Source: Sternotherus odoratus (taxonomy: Eukaryota > Chordata > Testudines > Kinosternidae). From it: DNA of 64,000 nt. Positions 46,317 through 56,619 of the stretch are shown one piece after another; position 1 is the first letter of the stretch; every line of letters begins with the position of its first letter. Below the pieces are notes generated by a model that had not been told where the DNA came from, made no database searches, and saw nothing but the letters and a program-made list of their open reading frames with translations. The DNA lies in contig JAVMKO010000022.1 of the NCBI GenBank assembly GCA_032164245.1, forward strand, positions 14,693,845-14,757,844. Reading direction: 5' to 3'. Position numbers and translations under genes: made by a program.

Positions 46317-47178
46317 AGGCTTTAGAGGTGTAATCAGGTAAGAATTGAAATTTTTTAAAATCTCACCTCTTACACCCCCTGGGGTGAAATTCTTTAAAGC
46401 TCAGTAACATCAACTACACAGCTCACATAACATCATCTGGGCAGCAGGTGAACACATGCTGTTGTCTGTGACATAGTTATGATGTAATAATACAGATAAC
46501 CAGAGAGCTTAGTGTTGTGTAGTGCAAACATAATTAAATACACTGCTTTTTTCTTAAAAAGAACCCTATTTGTTATGCCGCATAAAAAGCGAAAATGTAT
46601 CTGAGAAACCATATCTAAATGCAAGAGAAAAAAAACATTGTAGTCTTTTTACATCCCAGTTTCCAATTACAAATACTCCAAGCAACGCCGCGTATTTCAG
46701 AAACCACATCTAAAATGCAAGAGAATGAAATTAATTAGACAAAATGAGACCTCTGAACAACAATAATAGAATACAAAATTATCAATCCAGGCCACAGAAA
46801 CAACGGAACAATGCCAAAGAAGATTAAAGGAAAATACCCGAGCAACATCCCAGTTTCCAATTACAAATACTCCGAGCAACGCCGGGTATTTCAGCTAGTA
46901 AAAAATAAAGTGAGCACTGTACACTTTGTATTCTGCATTGTAATATTAAATCAATATTTGAAAATATGGAAAAATATCCAAAAATATTTAATAAATATCA
47001 ATTGGTATTCTGTTTAACAGTGCAATTAATCACAATTTTTTAATTGCAGTTAATTTTTTAATTGCTTAAATTAAACTTCAATTAATTAACACCCATAGAA
47101 ATAATACTATCCTATCTCTCAAAATGATTGTGGAGAAGAATCTCTGTAGAAGTTTTACAGTGAGGCAGACATAAAGAC

Positions 47179-47727
47179 TGTGACAAATTGCCAGCACTAT
47201 TATGGTGGGTCCTGCACTTTCTCCTATTGTGAGGGATTCAGGGCACCATTTCTCGCCTCTGAGCAAGGTATTAACTGCCCCACTAGTATCCTAGGGAAGG
47301 GGAGTGGAGAGGGAGGGACCTGGGCCCACCCTCTACTCCGGGTCCCAGCCCAGGGGCCCTAAGGATAGCAGTAAACTGCTTGAACTAGCTATTCCTTCCC
47401 CTGGGCTACTTCCCTCTCCTGCCTTCAGCTTGAGGAGCTTTCTGCCCTCTCTCTGCACAAGCCAAGTGTCTCTTTACCTAGGGTCTGGGTCTTCTTCATT
47501 CCAAACTCTTCCTCTGCTTTCCTCCAAACCAATCTTCTCGGCTCCAACTCCCACCCCTGTCTGCCTGCAGCAGGGGGTTTTTATTAAGGCCTTAATTGAC
47601 AGCAGGTGCTCCTATTAACCTGCTGCCTGCTTCCCTAGTCTACAGGGAGTCACACCCTAATGAGCCTTGAGTTAATATATCTCCCCTCAAGCACTCTGCC
47701 ACAGCTCCCTGACCCTCCTCTATCACA
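47179..47727. mobile_element. Solo-LTR-like element, TGTGACA...TATCACA
   Basis: Begins TGTGACAAATTGCCAGC and ends CCCTCCTCTATCACA, with near-inverted ends of 7 bp and TG...CA borders. GGTGGGTCCTGCACTTTC and CCCCTCTACTCCGGGTCCCA-like blocks are ones I associate with turtle LTR families. A clear 4-6 bp TSD was not found. The frame 47304-47618 has no meaning. Confidence 0.5.
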
Positions 47728-47729
47728 AA

Positions 47730-49020
47730 ACAAATGGACATTAGGGATAATGCCACTTTCCTTATTCTAATACAGTTCCTTGTTTGGTATTAGAAGCACG
47801 GGACTCTTTCTGTGTTATTTTTTACCAAAGTCACATGGGAAGATATGGGATACCTTCCTTATTATAAGGAAATCTTCCACTGGGTTGGCTGAAAACATAT
47901 GTGTTAGCTGACGTAATAGCACATAGTCAACCTGCATTAATTTATGAAAACTTTAACCATGAATGCACTTTCAATTAGAATCCACCAGGTGGCGCAATAA
48001 AATTAATCAATATAGTTTAGCAAATTTCCTTTCAGAATAAACGGAGAGATTTAATTATATTTTTTCCAACTTCCAGACTTCACAATTGCATCAACAAATT
48101 TTACAGTTTGGACAAATGACTTTGGCATGCAGGCCACACCGTAACTCTGTCTAATCTTGTGCACCCTGACCGTAATGCAGCTGAAAGCATAACACTCCAT
48201 GTTTCCTTATTAACTCTCCTATTAGCATCGTAAACATACTGAAGGACGTGATGGCAGAAGTGAGGTGACAAGTGAACCCTGCATGAGAGATATTTGATCT
48301 TAGTTTACAGACTGGACCCAGAGCTCAAGACCCTATGCTGCTGTTTATTAAATAATAGATGGACAAAGGTGTGAAGAAGTTCATAAATTCTCAGTCTTAT
48401 ATCAGTCAGTCCATTTATTCTATTGACTTTCCTTTTAGTTTTTTTTTATTACTATATTATATCTACAGTACTCCTTTGGATTGAGCATCGGCCTGTCCTC
48501 ACGGATTATAATAGTTGATTCAGAAAAAAATAACAAACCACAGATACACAATGTTGGGAAATCTGTAAACATCCCTGTTAGGAGCTAGGAAAAGTTATCT
48601 GTTCCTAGAACTGCCCCACACACTTGCGTACACGCCCACCTTTCTCTTGCACAAAAATTTTCAAATGTGAATCAAAGGGATTATACAAGTATCATCCAAG
48701 CAAGTCATGGATTTCATTTGAACAAAAGCTCATGAATCTTTTCAGCAATATTCTCCCAACTCTGCTAGAGAGTGTGGTTGCAAGATGCACAAGAAGTGGA
48801 ACAGTGTTCCCAGCATGGAAGAAGGCACAAGATGGGTGTGGGTTAAAGATACAAAGAGAGTGATTATTCTAAAGCCTTTATCAGAGCAAAGGGAGAAAGT
48901 GCTGGGTGTAGGAAGAACCGAGAACTGTGAAATACGCAGTGTCAAGTTGTTCACTGATTTCAAGGTGATGATTAGAAGCACAAACTCTATGCAGAGGTCA
49001 AGTGGGAGCCACTCAATGAA
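47730..49020. other. No gene seen
   Basis: Presumed unique DNA. The overlapping frames near 48624-49024 resemble no family. Confidence 0.45.
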
Positions 49021-49029
49021 CTGAAATAG

Positions 49030-50530
49030 GAGAGAGACGTGTCTAAGTAGCTTTAGACATTTTTAAATCAGCAAGTCCTGAGAGCTTGCATCCAAGAGTT
49101 TTTAAAGAAATGGCTGAGGTGCTCACTGACCCATTAATGTTGATTTTCAGTAAGTCTTGGAGCACTGGGAAAGCTCCAGAAGACTGCACAAAAGCTGATG
49201 TGTCTATTTTTTAAAAAAGTAAATGGGATGAGCTGGGTAATTATAGACCTCTCAATCTGATGTCTGCCCCGGGCAAGATAATGATATGTGACTTGATTAA
49301 TAAAGAATTAATGGAGGCTGATGTAATTAATACAAATCAATATGGTCTTGTGGAAAATAGGTCCTGTCAAACTGTAATCTCTTAAATAAGTTTGGTTGAT
49401 AAAAATAATATTGTACCAAGTCTAAAACTTTTGACGTGGTACCACATGACATTTTGATTAAGAAACTAGAACAGTATGCAATTGACATGACCCATTAAAT
49501 GGATTAAAAATTGGTGAATGGATAGGTCTCAAAATGTAACTGTAAATGGGGAATCATCATCAAGTGGGTGTGTTTCCAGAGGGGTCCTGCAGGGACTGGT
49601 TCTTGGCCCTATATTCACATTTTTATCAATGACCTAGAAGGAAACACAAAAAATCTGTGATAAAATTTTTAGATGACAATAGAACTTGGGGGAGTGGTAA
49701 ATAATGAAGAAGAAAGGTAATTCATTCAGCATGATCTGGATCTCTTGGTAAACTGGGTGCAAGCAAATGATACATATTTAATACAGCTAAATGTAAATGT
49801 ATAAATCTAGGAACAAACAATGGAGGCCATACTTACACAATGAAGGACTCTAACCTGGGAAGCAGCAGTGGCTCTCAAAACGATTTGGAAGTTGCACAAT
49901 AATGATTTGAACACAAGTGTGAGGCTGTGGCCAAAAGGGCTAATGCGATCCTGAGATACATAAATCAGAGAATCTCGAATAGGAACAGAGAGGTTATTTT
50001 ACCTCTATATTTGGGATTGGTGTGACCACTGCTGGAATACTGTGTCCAGTTATGGTGCCCACGATTCAAGAAGAATGTTGATAATATATAGAGAAGAGCC
50101 ATGAGAATAACTAATATATTAGAAAACCTGGCTTATATTGATAGATTTAAGGAAATCAATGTATTTAGCTTAACAAAGTGAAGGTTAAGTGACTTGATTA
50201 TAGTCTATAAGTACCTATGTTGGGAATTAAATATTTAATAAAATTTGTGTGCTCTTAAATGTAGTACACAAAGGTATAATATGATCCAATGACTGAGAGT
50301 TGACTTTGGATACATTTAGACTGTAAATAAGCTGTAAATTTTTAAGTGTGAGTAATTAACCATTGGAACAACTTACCAATCATTGTGATGGATTCTCTAT
50401 CATTGGCAATTTTTAAATCAAGCTTAGATATTTTTCTAGGATTTATTTTCAATAAATTCTCTGGTCTGTTATATGGAGATCAGAGTAGAGGATTATAATG
50501 GTCCCTTTTGCCCTTAGACTCTATGAATGT
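49030..50530 (+). mobile_element. CR1 LINE, RT domain to 3' UTR, decayed
   Basis: In shifting plus-strand frames the RT order is readable: AATTATAGACCTCTCAATCT (NYRPLNLM; 49239), the disrupted motif A region (49430-49450), CCAGAGGGGTCCTGCAGGGA (RGVLQGLVLGP; 49574), TTATCAATGACCTAGAAGGA (FINDLEG; 49624), CTGGAATACTGTGTCCAGTT (LEYCVQL; 50032) and the 3' UTR to about 50525 (TTTTGCCCTTAGACTCTATG). No long frame survives. Confidence 0.85.
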
Positions 50531-51700
50531 AGTGTGGGGGGAGGTTGTTGTTTTACCTACAGGAATTTTCACATTTTTATGTTACCACCAACCTCATCTC
50601 AGAGTAAATCACTTTCTTCTGTGCCTTTGTCATTGTACTTGTCTTGCCAGAGTATGGCAGCAGTAATAGAATTGCTAAAGAAAGAGAATGTAAACATGTA
50701 AAAGAAACAACCACTTAGGCCTTTTTCATAATTTTAATTGGAAAATTGTTTCAAAGGAAACCATTGGATTTCATTTTCCTCTTCTCCTGGGTTACCTTCT
50801 ACCAAAATTTAGAGCTTTTTACAAAGAGACCATATTTTAACTGTTACTCCAACCATTGTAGCATGATTAAGCAGAGAATGTAGGGGGCTCGCTCTTCTTG
50901 CAGAAAAAGAAAATATCTCCTAATTTATAATAAACTGGAAGGAAAGTCTTTCACAAACTGTATGGGAGTTTAGGAGGATTTAATTCCACATAATTTTGCC
51001 ATCCCCTAATGACACCATTGAATAACATCATTATGCTCATTGTCTTCTAATTGTTGGAACTAATTTGTCCAGATTTACGTGCTCTGTTCAATTAATCTAA
51101 TGCAATTTAATCTCCTAACACTACAATCTTTATCAGTAGTCACAAAATAACCCCTGAAGAACCCCAGGAGACAAAAATGCTTGTTGAGTTTAGCTGTTGA
51201 GGCTGGATGTCTGTGCTTGATGAAAAATGAAGTAATTGTTTTGGGGGAAAGCCTCCAGAAAATTGCCGTTTCTTTCTGAATTCTTTGTCCTTCATTGGAC
51301 ACATTATCCGGTGGTAATCTGTCTTTTATTTTGACATCTATCACAACGTGTTTTTTGTGCCTTTGTTAAAGCTGAAGATTTGAAAATTTCCCCAAAGTCT
51401 GCTCTATAAAATCTTGTAGTTAAAAATATAAAATTGATCTAATGTTGTCCTGTGCTGATTTGTGGGCTCTTACCCAGTGCAAAAATGCATGCAAAGAGTA
51501 AGATGCCTGTTTATCATGAAGTTGCATACGAGTAAGCCTCATGTACACATATTCTTTGCAATTTTTGCATTATATTCAGTACATTACAGGGTAATAAATA
51601 TAGACAATCATTCATCTTTTTTCATGAATGAGAACTTTTAACTGAATGACTTACATTTTTATAAGATACCTTACATGGATTTCAGGAATCTTAGATAGGT
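50531..51700. other. No gene seen
   Basis: No supported feature. Confidence 0.5.
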
Positions 51701-51703
51701 TTC

Positions 51704-51820
51704 AGAGTGGTAACCCTGTTAACATATATCTGTAAAAAGAACAAGAAGTATTTGTGGCACCTTAGAGACTAACAAATTTATATGGGCATCAGCTTTCGTG
51801 GGCTAAAACCCACTTCATCA
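51704..51820 (+). mobile_element. tRNA-head SINE copy, near complete
   Basis: TTTCAGAGTGGTAACCCTGTTAAC-type head (51705), TATTTGTGGCACCTTAGAGA, CTAACAAATTTATATGGGCA and GGGCTAAAACCCACTTCATC form the plus-strand SINE. It breaks off exactly where an unidentified repeat begins (TCAGCCAAAG), instead of its usual CGGATGCAT-type tail. Confidence 0.85.
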
Positions 51821-52290
51821 GCCAAAGACCACACCCAACACTGAGGGAGCAAAAGGTCTGTGAACTCAACACACGCAAGACAGGAAGAGGTTCCCCGCCA
51901 CACCCACCCACCCACCAATCCCAGCTAAAGTGGAAGCGTGCCCTCTCTTCCCAGCCACAGGGTTCTCTGGGTCGTCCATGGAGAAGTTTGATAGGCAGTG
52001 GGAGGTGGCCCATGAAGCACTGGCTAAGGTGTGCTTTACATTTCGCAACGGGGCTAGACTCTCATCCTCAAACGTCTTTCCCCTTGGTTCGAAACACAAC
52101 CTAAGAAAAATGAAAGTTATTGTTGGGGTTTGCGATGCTGTGAAGGTTCCTGCCCACAATCCCCCTTTCCATTACACCGTTTGGTACACCGCAGGTGCAA
52201 GGCCTTTGCCACCTCCCCTGCAAGGGCCGCGCACACAGATCCGCTCCCCGTAAATGGCCTCTCACAGCTCTCTCGGGGGGCTCTGACTAT
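51818..52290. repeat. Unidentified young repeat, copy 1
   Basis: The first 195 bp (51818-52012) match 63806-64000 at 194 of 195 positions without gaps. Beyond the compared part it continues with CTTTCCCCTTGGTTCGAAAC and CCTTTGCCACCTCCCCTGC; the end is not determinable. It is open for 107 codons on plus (51930-52253) and 97 on minus (51866-52159); neither translation resembles a family I know. Confidence 0.7.
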
Positions 52291-52579
52291 CCAAGCACTT
52301 AATACATAATTTCAGGGCAGCAGATGGGGCGTGGAAGTGACTTATTGTTGCTGATGTCTCGACACCCCAGTTCCCCGTTCTTCTATCTCCTCAGTCCTCT
52401 CTCCCTCAAATCCATGCCGCATTCTGTGGGGCTCCTCAGTCTGCTTAATTCTGCTGGAGGTAGGAGGTGGCCAATGCTGAGGCATGACTTATTTTTAATC
52501 TAGTGTCCCATATCCTGTATCCAGTCTATATAGGATACATTGTGTCCTTGATTCCACTAATATTAAGGTAAAGCATTCT

Positions 52580-52913
52580 ACACTTCCGGCTCCAGGTAAG
52601 CTGCACCAGGCTGAAGTCTGCACCCCGAATCACTCCTGCACCCCAACTGCATGCCCTGAGCTTCCTGCGCACAACCCCCTGCCACACCCCTCCTACACCT
52701 CTGCCCTGAGCCCCCTGACACACTCCACACCCCCTCCTGCACTCCCACCACCTTCCTGGAGCCCTCTTGTACACTCCACACCCCTGCTCTGCCCCAACCC
52801 CTTGCCGTGAACGTCCTAGACCCTGCCCCACCCCTACATTCATGGCTCTGCAAGCAATTTCGCTACCCAGATGTGTCCCTCGGGCCAAAAAGTTTGCCCA
52901 CCCCTGTTCTGGG
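52580..52913. mobile_element. hAT-type MITE, right end only
   Basis: The right terminus GGCCAAAAAGTTTGCCCACC CCTG (interrupted here only by the line limit) equals that of the elements at 4058 and 20170. Interior repeats of CCCTGAGCCCCCTGACACAC and CACACCCCTCCTACACCTC type also fit. The left terminus was not found, so it is 5'-truncated or too diverged. Confidence 0.7.
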
Positions 52914-53193
52914 ATGTTTTCTATCTGTGAGACTGCCGGCTTGGACAGGTACTTGGGAAGGTAGGGGTTGTAAATTTATGATGAAGTATGCTCTGTGTTA
53001 AAATAAAATTACCCTGTGACATACCAGCAGCCTTTGGCTCTTAAAGTGTGAAATAGCAATCGGGGTCACTGCCCAAATGGGGCGGGGAGGAGATGGACAG
53101 ACACATGGCACTGTCCCACCTGCAACACCTTGAGTCCCCAAATCCTTGCACCTGCCATCCCTCACTAATGGTGCCTTCCTGCACTCTATGCAG

Positions 53194-53311
53194 CAATTCA
53201 AGCTGGAGAAAGCGGATGTGCTGGAGGTCACGGGTGTAGCGCATTGAGAGCCTGCAACAGAGCAACACCCTGTGTAATGACTCCCTGGCCCCTGTAGCCT
53301 CCCATGCACTG
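53194..53311 (+). pseudogene. Exon-like relict of a Hairy/E(spl) (HES) bHLH gene: helix 2
   Basis: After a good acceptor (CCTTCCTGCACTCTATGCAG), the reading QFKLEKADVLEVT matches the HES helix-2 signature KLEKADILEMTV. One base after T the frame shifts and reads V-stop-RIESLQQSNTLCNDSLA, where helix 2 would continue as xRIESLQQ. The stop is TAG where CAG (Gln) would fit. The block ends at CACTG/GTGAGG, a plausible donor. HES proteins are DNA-binding repressors acting in Notch signalling. The frameshift plus nonsense codon point to a pseudogene. Helix 1 and the basic region were not found upstream. Confidence 0.5.
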
Positions 53312-53450
53312 GTGAGGGTCTGTCTGAGGGGAGGGTCTGTCTGCCCCAATGCAACCCAGAGGGAGGGTCAAGCGCAGTGAGATGCGCTCTCCTGTCCCTG
53401 TGTTCTCCTATGGGTCATATAGGATCTGTCTGCCTCCGGGTGGTCTAGTC

Positions 53451-53743
53451 CAGGAGCTGGCAACCTTTCAGAAGTGGTGGGCCGAGTCCTCATTTATTGA
53501 CTCTTATTTAAGGTTTTGTGTGCCCGTAATATATTTTACTGTTTTTAAAAGGTCTCTTTCTAGAAGTCTCTAATGTAGAACTAAATTATTGTTGTATGTA
53601 AAATAAGTAAGGTTTTAAAAATGTTTAAGAAGATTGATTTTAAAATTAAATGAAAATGCAGAGCCCCCCGGACTGGTGACCAGGACCTGGGCAGTGTGAG
53701 TGCCACTGAAAATCTGCTCGCCTGCCATAGGTTGCCTACCCCG
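53451..53743. mobile_element. hAT-type MITE in the HES-like relict's intron
   Basis: Left end CAGGAGCTGGCAACCTTTCA and right end CATAGGTTGCCTACCCCG are inverted partners. The flanks GGTCTAGT and GGTCCATG match only in part (5 of 8). The interior is AT-rich and non-coding. Confidence 0.75.
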
Positions 53744-54262
53744 GTCCATGCCATGCTGAGGAGAGTTCATGCTGCCTGCCAGGCTCAGTGTCACTCCTCC
53801 CACAGCTTCATGGGGACTTTGGGAAGATTCTTGTTGCTGTAACGGGAGCACAGAGCACGAGCTGCTAGTTGGCTGTTTTGGGGGCTCTGGGCCCGAGGGG
53901 TGGGAACTCGGGCACGGCTTTGGGCTCAAGAGAAAAGGGGCTTAGGCTAGAGATGCCCAGAACCGCTCTGTCCCCCTACAGCTCCAGCACTGCAGCACCC
54001 AAAAGCCTCACGCGGCTCCAGGTCTGATTGTGTTGGGCGCTGCACGGAAAATCAGAGGGGACCAGCGAGATGTGTATGGAGATGGCTAGATGAGCGTCGC
54101 TGCCATACAGAGGAGGGATGGAGAGGGGGGGGGTGGCATATGGAGGACAGATGACGTGTTGCAGGCTAACAGATTTGTGGGTTTGGCTTGTGGCCGATTG
54201 CCACAGCAGCTCCTCGTCCCCCATTTGCTGGGCTGTTTTTGATGCTGACCCATCTCTTGCAG

Positions 54263-54692
54263 GTAGGACCAAGCGGAGCCTGGCCACAGAGCAGCACTAC
54301 AGCAGTAGCTACAGAGATGCGTGGACCAGCTGCCCACTCTGCTCCTCAACTGCTCGGGGATGGACAAGCATGTGGGTTTCCTGGCTGCTAACCTGCTCCA
54401 AGGCCTGCCCCAGATCTCACCCTCTCCCGCTCCTGGAGTAGCCCGCTCACCACGGACACCAAGACCAACCGCAAGCTGCAACCCCAGCCCAGGTGCCATG
54501 GCACCTACTCTCCCTAATGTGGACAGCTTGGTGTCTCATGGGTGGAAATATCCTATCATCTCCTCTGTGGTATCAGGACATGCCATTACAAACTGCTCCC
54601 TGGCCCAGTTGCAGCTACTGGTAGCCACAGAGCAAGTTGCTGCTGTCCTGCTGCAATTCACCAGCCCTGGGTCTAGGAGTAGTGATTTGTGA
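54263..54692 (+). pseudogene. Possible Orange-domain exon of the same HES-like relict
   Basis: After the acceptor CTGACCCATCTCTTGCAG the plus strand reads KRSLATEQHYSSSYRDAWTS. Then, after a one-base frame change near 54330, it reads LLLNCSGMDKHVGFLAANLL and QGLPQ, followed by a Pro/Ser-rich tail to 54692. Spacing and character (Y-x3-Y-R, later SGMDK and a hydrophobic helix ending LLQ) are like an Orange domain following HES helix 2. No C-terminal WRPW was found. The assignment depends mostly on the neighbouring helix-2 block. Confidence 0.35.
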
Positions 54693-54719
54693 CCGATGGG
54701 GTATATGCCTTGTCACTTT

Positions 54720-55025
54720 TGGGTAATCTCTATTAGAAATTGGAACACTCACGACATGAGTGTTCGAATTGAAAACATTTGTTCTAGTGAGGTCCAAGTT
54801 TAATACAGGGATTTCAGGGGGTGGGAAACTGACAGGGCAGATACCATCCATCACAAAGTGCTATTGTGGGGCCAGGGCTGAGGCAGCCAAGAAAATCAGG
54901 CACCATTCAAGTGTTATGATCGCAAATAATAGCTTGACATTAAACATCACAAAACCTCTGTGTATTAAAACCTGTAGTTTACTGTTTCACAATAAATGCA
55001 TCGGTGGTGTTATAGTAATAATGAA
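54720..55025. other. No gene seen
   Basis: Presumed unique DNA. Confidence 0.45.
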
Positions 55026-55027
55026 GT

Positions 55028-55100
55028 GGTTAGTCTCTGAGGTGCTACAACATCTTCCTCATGTTATTGACGGATACAAACTAATATGGCTGCTAATGTT
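55028..55100 (-). mobile_element. tRNA-head SINE fragment
   Basis: GGTTAGTCTCTGAGGTGCTA followed by GACGGATACAAACTAATATG and GCTGCTAAT is the reverse complement of the SINE head and middle. Confidence 0.75.
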
Positions 55101-55199
55101 AAAATGAAACGAATGTTTGTGGAAAGTCAATAAAAGGAACTAAACTATATTTACAGGATACTATGATACAGAATGGTAAAGAACAGAAAAAAAGACAAA

Positions 55200-56150
55200 C
55201 CCTGAGTCGTCATGTGCTAACCCTAGACTAGACAACCCAACCCTGCCCCTTCAACTAACCCTGATCCTCACGCATCACCTATTAACCCATAATCTCCACC
55301 CTGACTCCAACCCTGTAGGAAAAGTGTAAATTATAAGTAAATGTATTTCAAATGTTGTAACAGTAGTCTAAGCTATTTCTTCTCTCTCACTAAAGGGCGG
55401 GGAAACTTAACTTATCTTGGTACGTACATTCCGGCTCCTCTCATGTACGTCAAGCTCTTATGTTGTCTCACATATGTCAAACTTATCTTGTCCTGTACAT
55501 TTTATACATTTGTCTTACCTCATATATTTTAGCTCATATTTGTATGTATTCTTACCCCCTATGTACCATTTCAAGATTGGAACTTTGTGTTTGTAGGTGC
55601 TGTTCTTTCCAGACAAGTAAGTAAATGGACAGAGGACAATGTCCTAAAACTTTTTCACCTGTTAATTTACATGGGGCCCCTCTAGCCCCTCCTTCATCTA
55701 AAGAAGTGTATAAAAAGGTCTTGGCAATGGATAGGGCCAAGCCACAATTTGACTCTGTGGCTTCAATTGGCCGAGCAAATAAACTTGTATTCGAGATCTC
55801 CTGTGTCTACCTGTTCTTTGAAGGTAAATTGGGCCAGGCCTCCAAAGAAACGAAGCCATTTGAGCAACAACCCGAACCCTTTAACTCTAACCCACCTTCG
55901 GAACCAAACTCTTACACCATCTAATCCCTAAAACTAATCCTACCCCTCAACGCTGCCCCCTAGAACCCTGTCCTCTCCCTGACTCCAGCTCTGGTACCCT
56001 TCCCCTAATGGAACCCCCTCCCCTCCCCTCCCCAATCCAGCTCTCCCTCTCACCCCAAAACCCAAACAAAATGCTCTCGTACCCCACCGAACCCCTCCCC
56101 GAATCCAGTTCTTACCCCCAGCCCCTGTAACCCCAACTCCACCCTCCAAT
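55200..56150. repeat. C-rich low-complexity blocks around a possible LTR fragment
   Basis: 55200-55320 and 55865-56150 are rich in AACCCT, CTAACCC and CCAACCCT-like words without a fixed period. Between them, 55340-55860 differs in composition and has GAGCAAATAAACTTGTATTC near 55774, an AATAAA signal in a context like an LTR R/U5 border. The whole could be an LTR fragment inserted into simple-sequence DNA. Confidence 0.35.
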
Positions 56151-56169
56151 CCCCCTCCCGCCAGGGGGG

Positions 56170-56570
56170 CACCAGTCTCCTCTCGGGGGGGATGGGGACG
56201 ATGCACCCCCCCCCTTTGCCACAAGGTCCCCGTCCCCCCCCAGAGCTCTGCTCCTCTTAACGGCTCCCACCCCGCGCCCCTTGTCCTCCTCCTGGCCAGG
56301 CTGGAGCCGGGCAGTGCGCGAGGCGCTGGCTGGGGCCGGGCACAGCAACCCCGCCCCGCTGCTCTGCGCCTGCGCCGGCCCCGCAGCCTCCTGCCGCCCG
56401 TCAGGGACGTGGAACCGCGCGGGGGTGACCTGGCTCGCGCACAGTCCGTGGGCGCAACCACCACGGGCGGGTGGGGAGGGGGGACTGGGGATGCCCGTCC
56501 GCCCGCCGCCTGCTCGGAGCACAGAGCGGGGACGCCGCTGGCGTCAGAGCTGGGCGGGCAGCGAACCAGC
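56170..56570. promoter_or_regulatory. CpG island, gene unknown
   Basis: Dense CpG and GC (for example CCTGCGCCGGCCCCGCAGCC, GGGACGTGGAACCGCGCGGG, GGCTCGCGCACAGTCCG) ends in GTTTGACCAATGAAAAGTG, a CCAAT box near 56579. No TATA box or recognisable coding exon was found on either strand. It could be an orphan promoter or the remnant of one. Open frames on both strands reflect the GC content. Confidence 0.5.
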
Positions 56571-56619
56571 CAGTTTGACCAATGAAAAGTGTGGCTCGCC
56601 CACGGGGCAGTGCCCCCCC

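Larger units (their letters stand above)
45044..46898 (+). mobile_element. Non-autonomous Helitron, 1,855 bp including nested insertions
   Basis: It begins TCTATATATATAAAAGTCAA and ends GCAACGCCGGGTATTTCAGCTAG. The 3' end is preceded by a short imperfect hairpin (TACTCCG / CGGGTA), as in Helitrons. It sits between host A (45043) and host T (46899) without target duplication. The paralogous copy at 25285 shows the uninterrupted site. No Rep/helicase is present. The 3'-terminal 50 bp occur a second time internally (46651-46701) but with AAACC where CTAG should be. About half of its length is later insertions. Confidence 0.85.
44590..47097 (-). repeat. AT-rich TIR repeat, copy 3, host of the nested Helitron
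   Basis: Flanks at 44590-45043 and 46899-47097 are the two parts of one copy of the family at 25285 and 38582 (CTCTTGTAAATGTAAACAAG, CTTGTTTGTCTTCGCAACTG, then AGTGAGCACTGTACACTTTG and TTGCAGTTAATTTTTTAATT). They are separated by 1,855 bp of Helitron. A left part (44590-44810) extends further than the other two copies. Confidence 0.7.

Noticed and set aside
55200..56150. Interstitial telomeric repeat
   Set aside because: AACCCT words are frequent but there is no run of perfect TTAGGG/CCCTAA units and no fixed 6-bp period.
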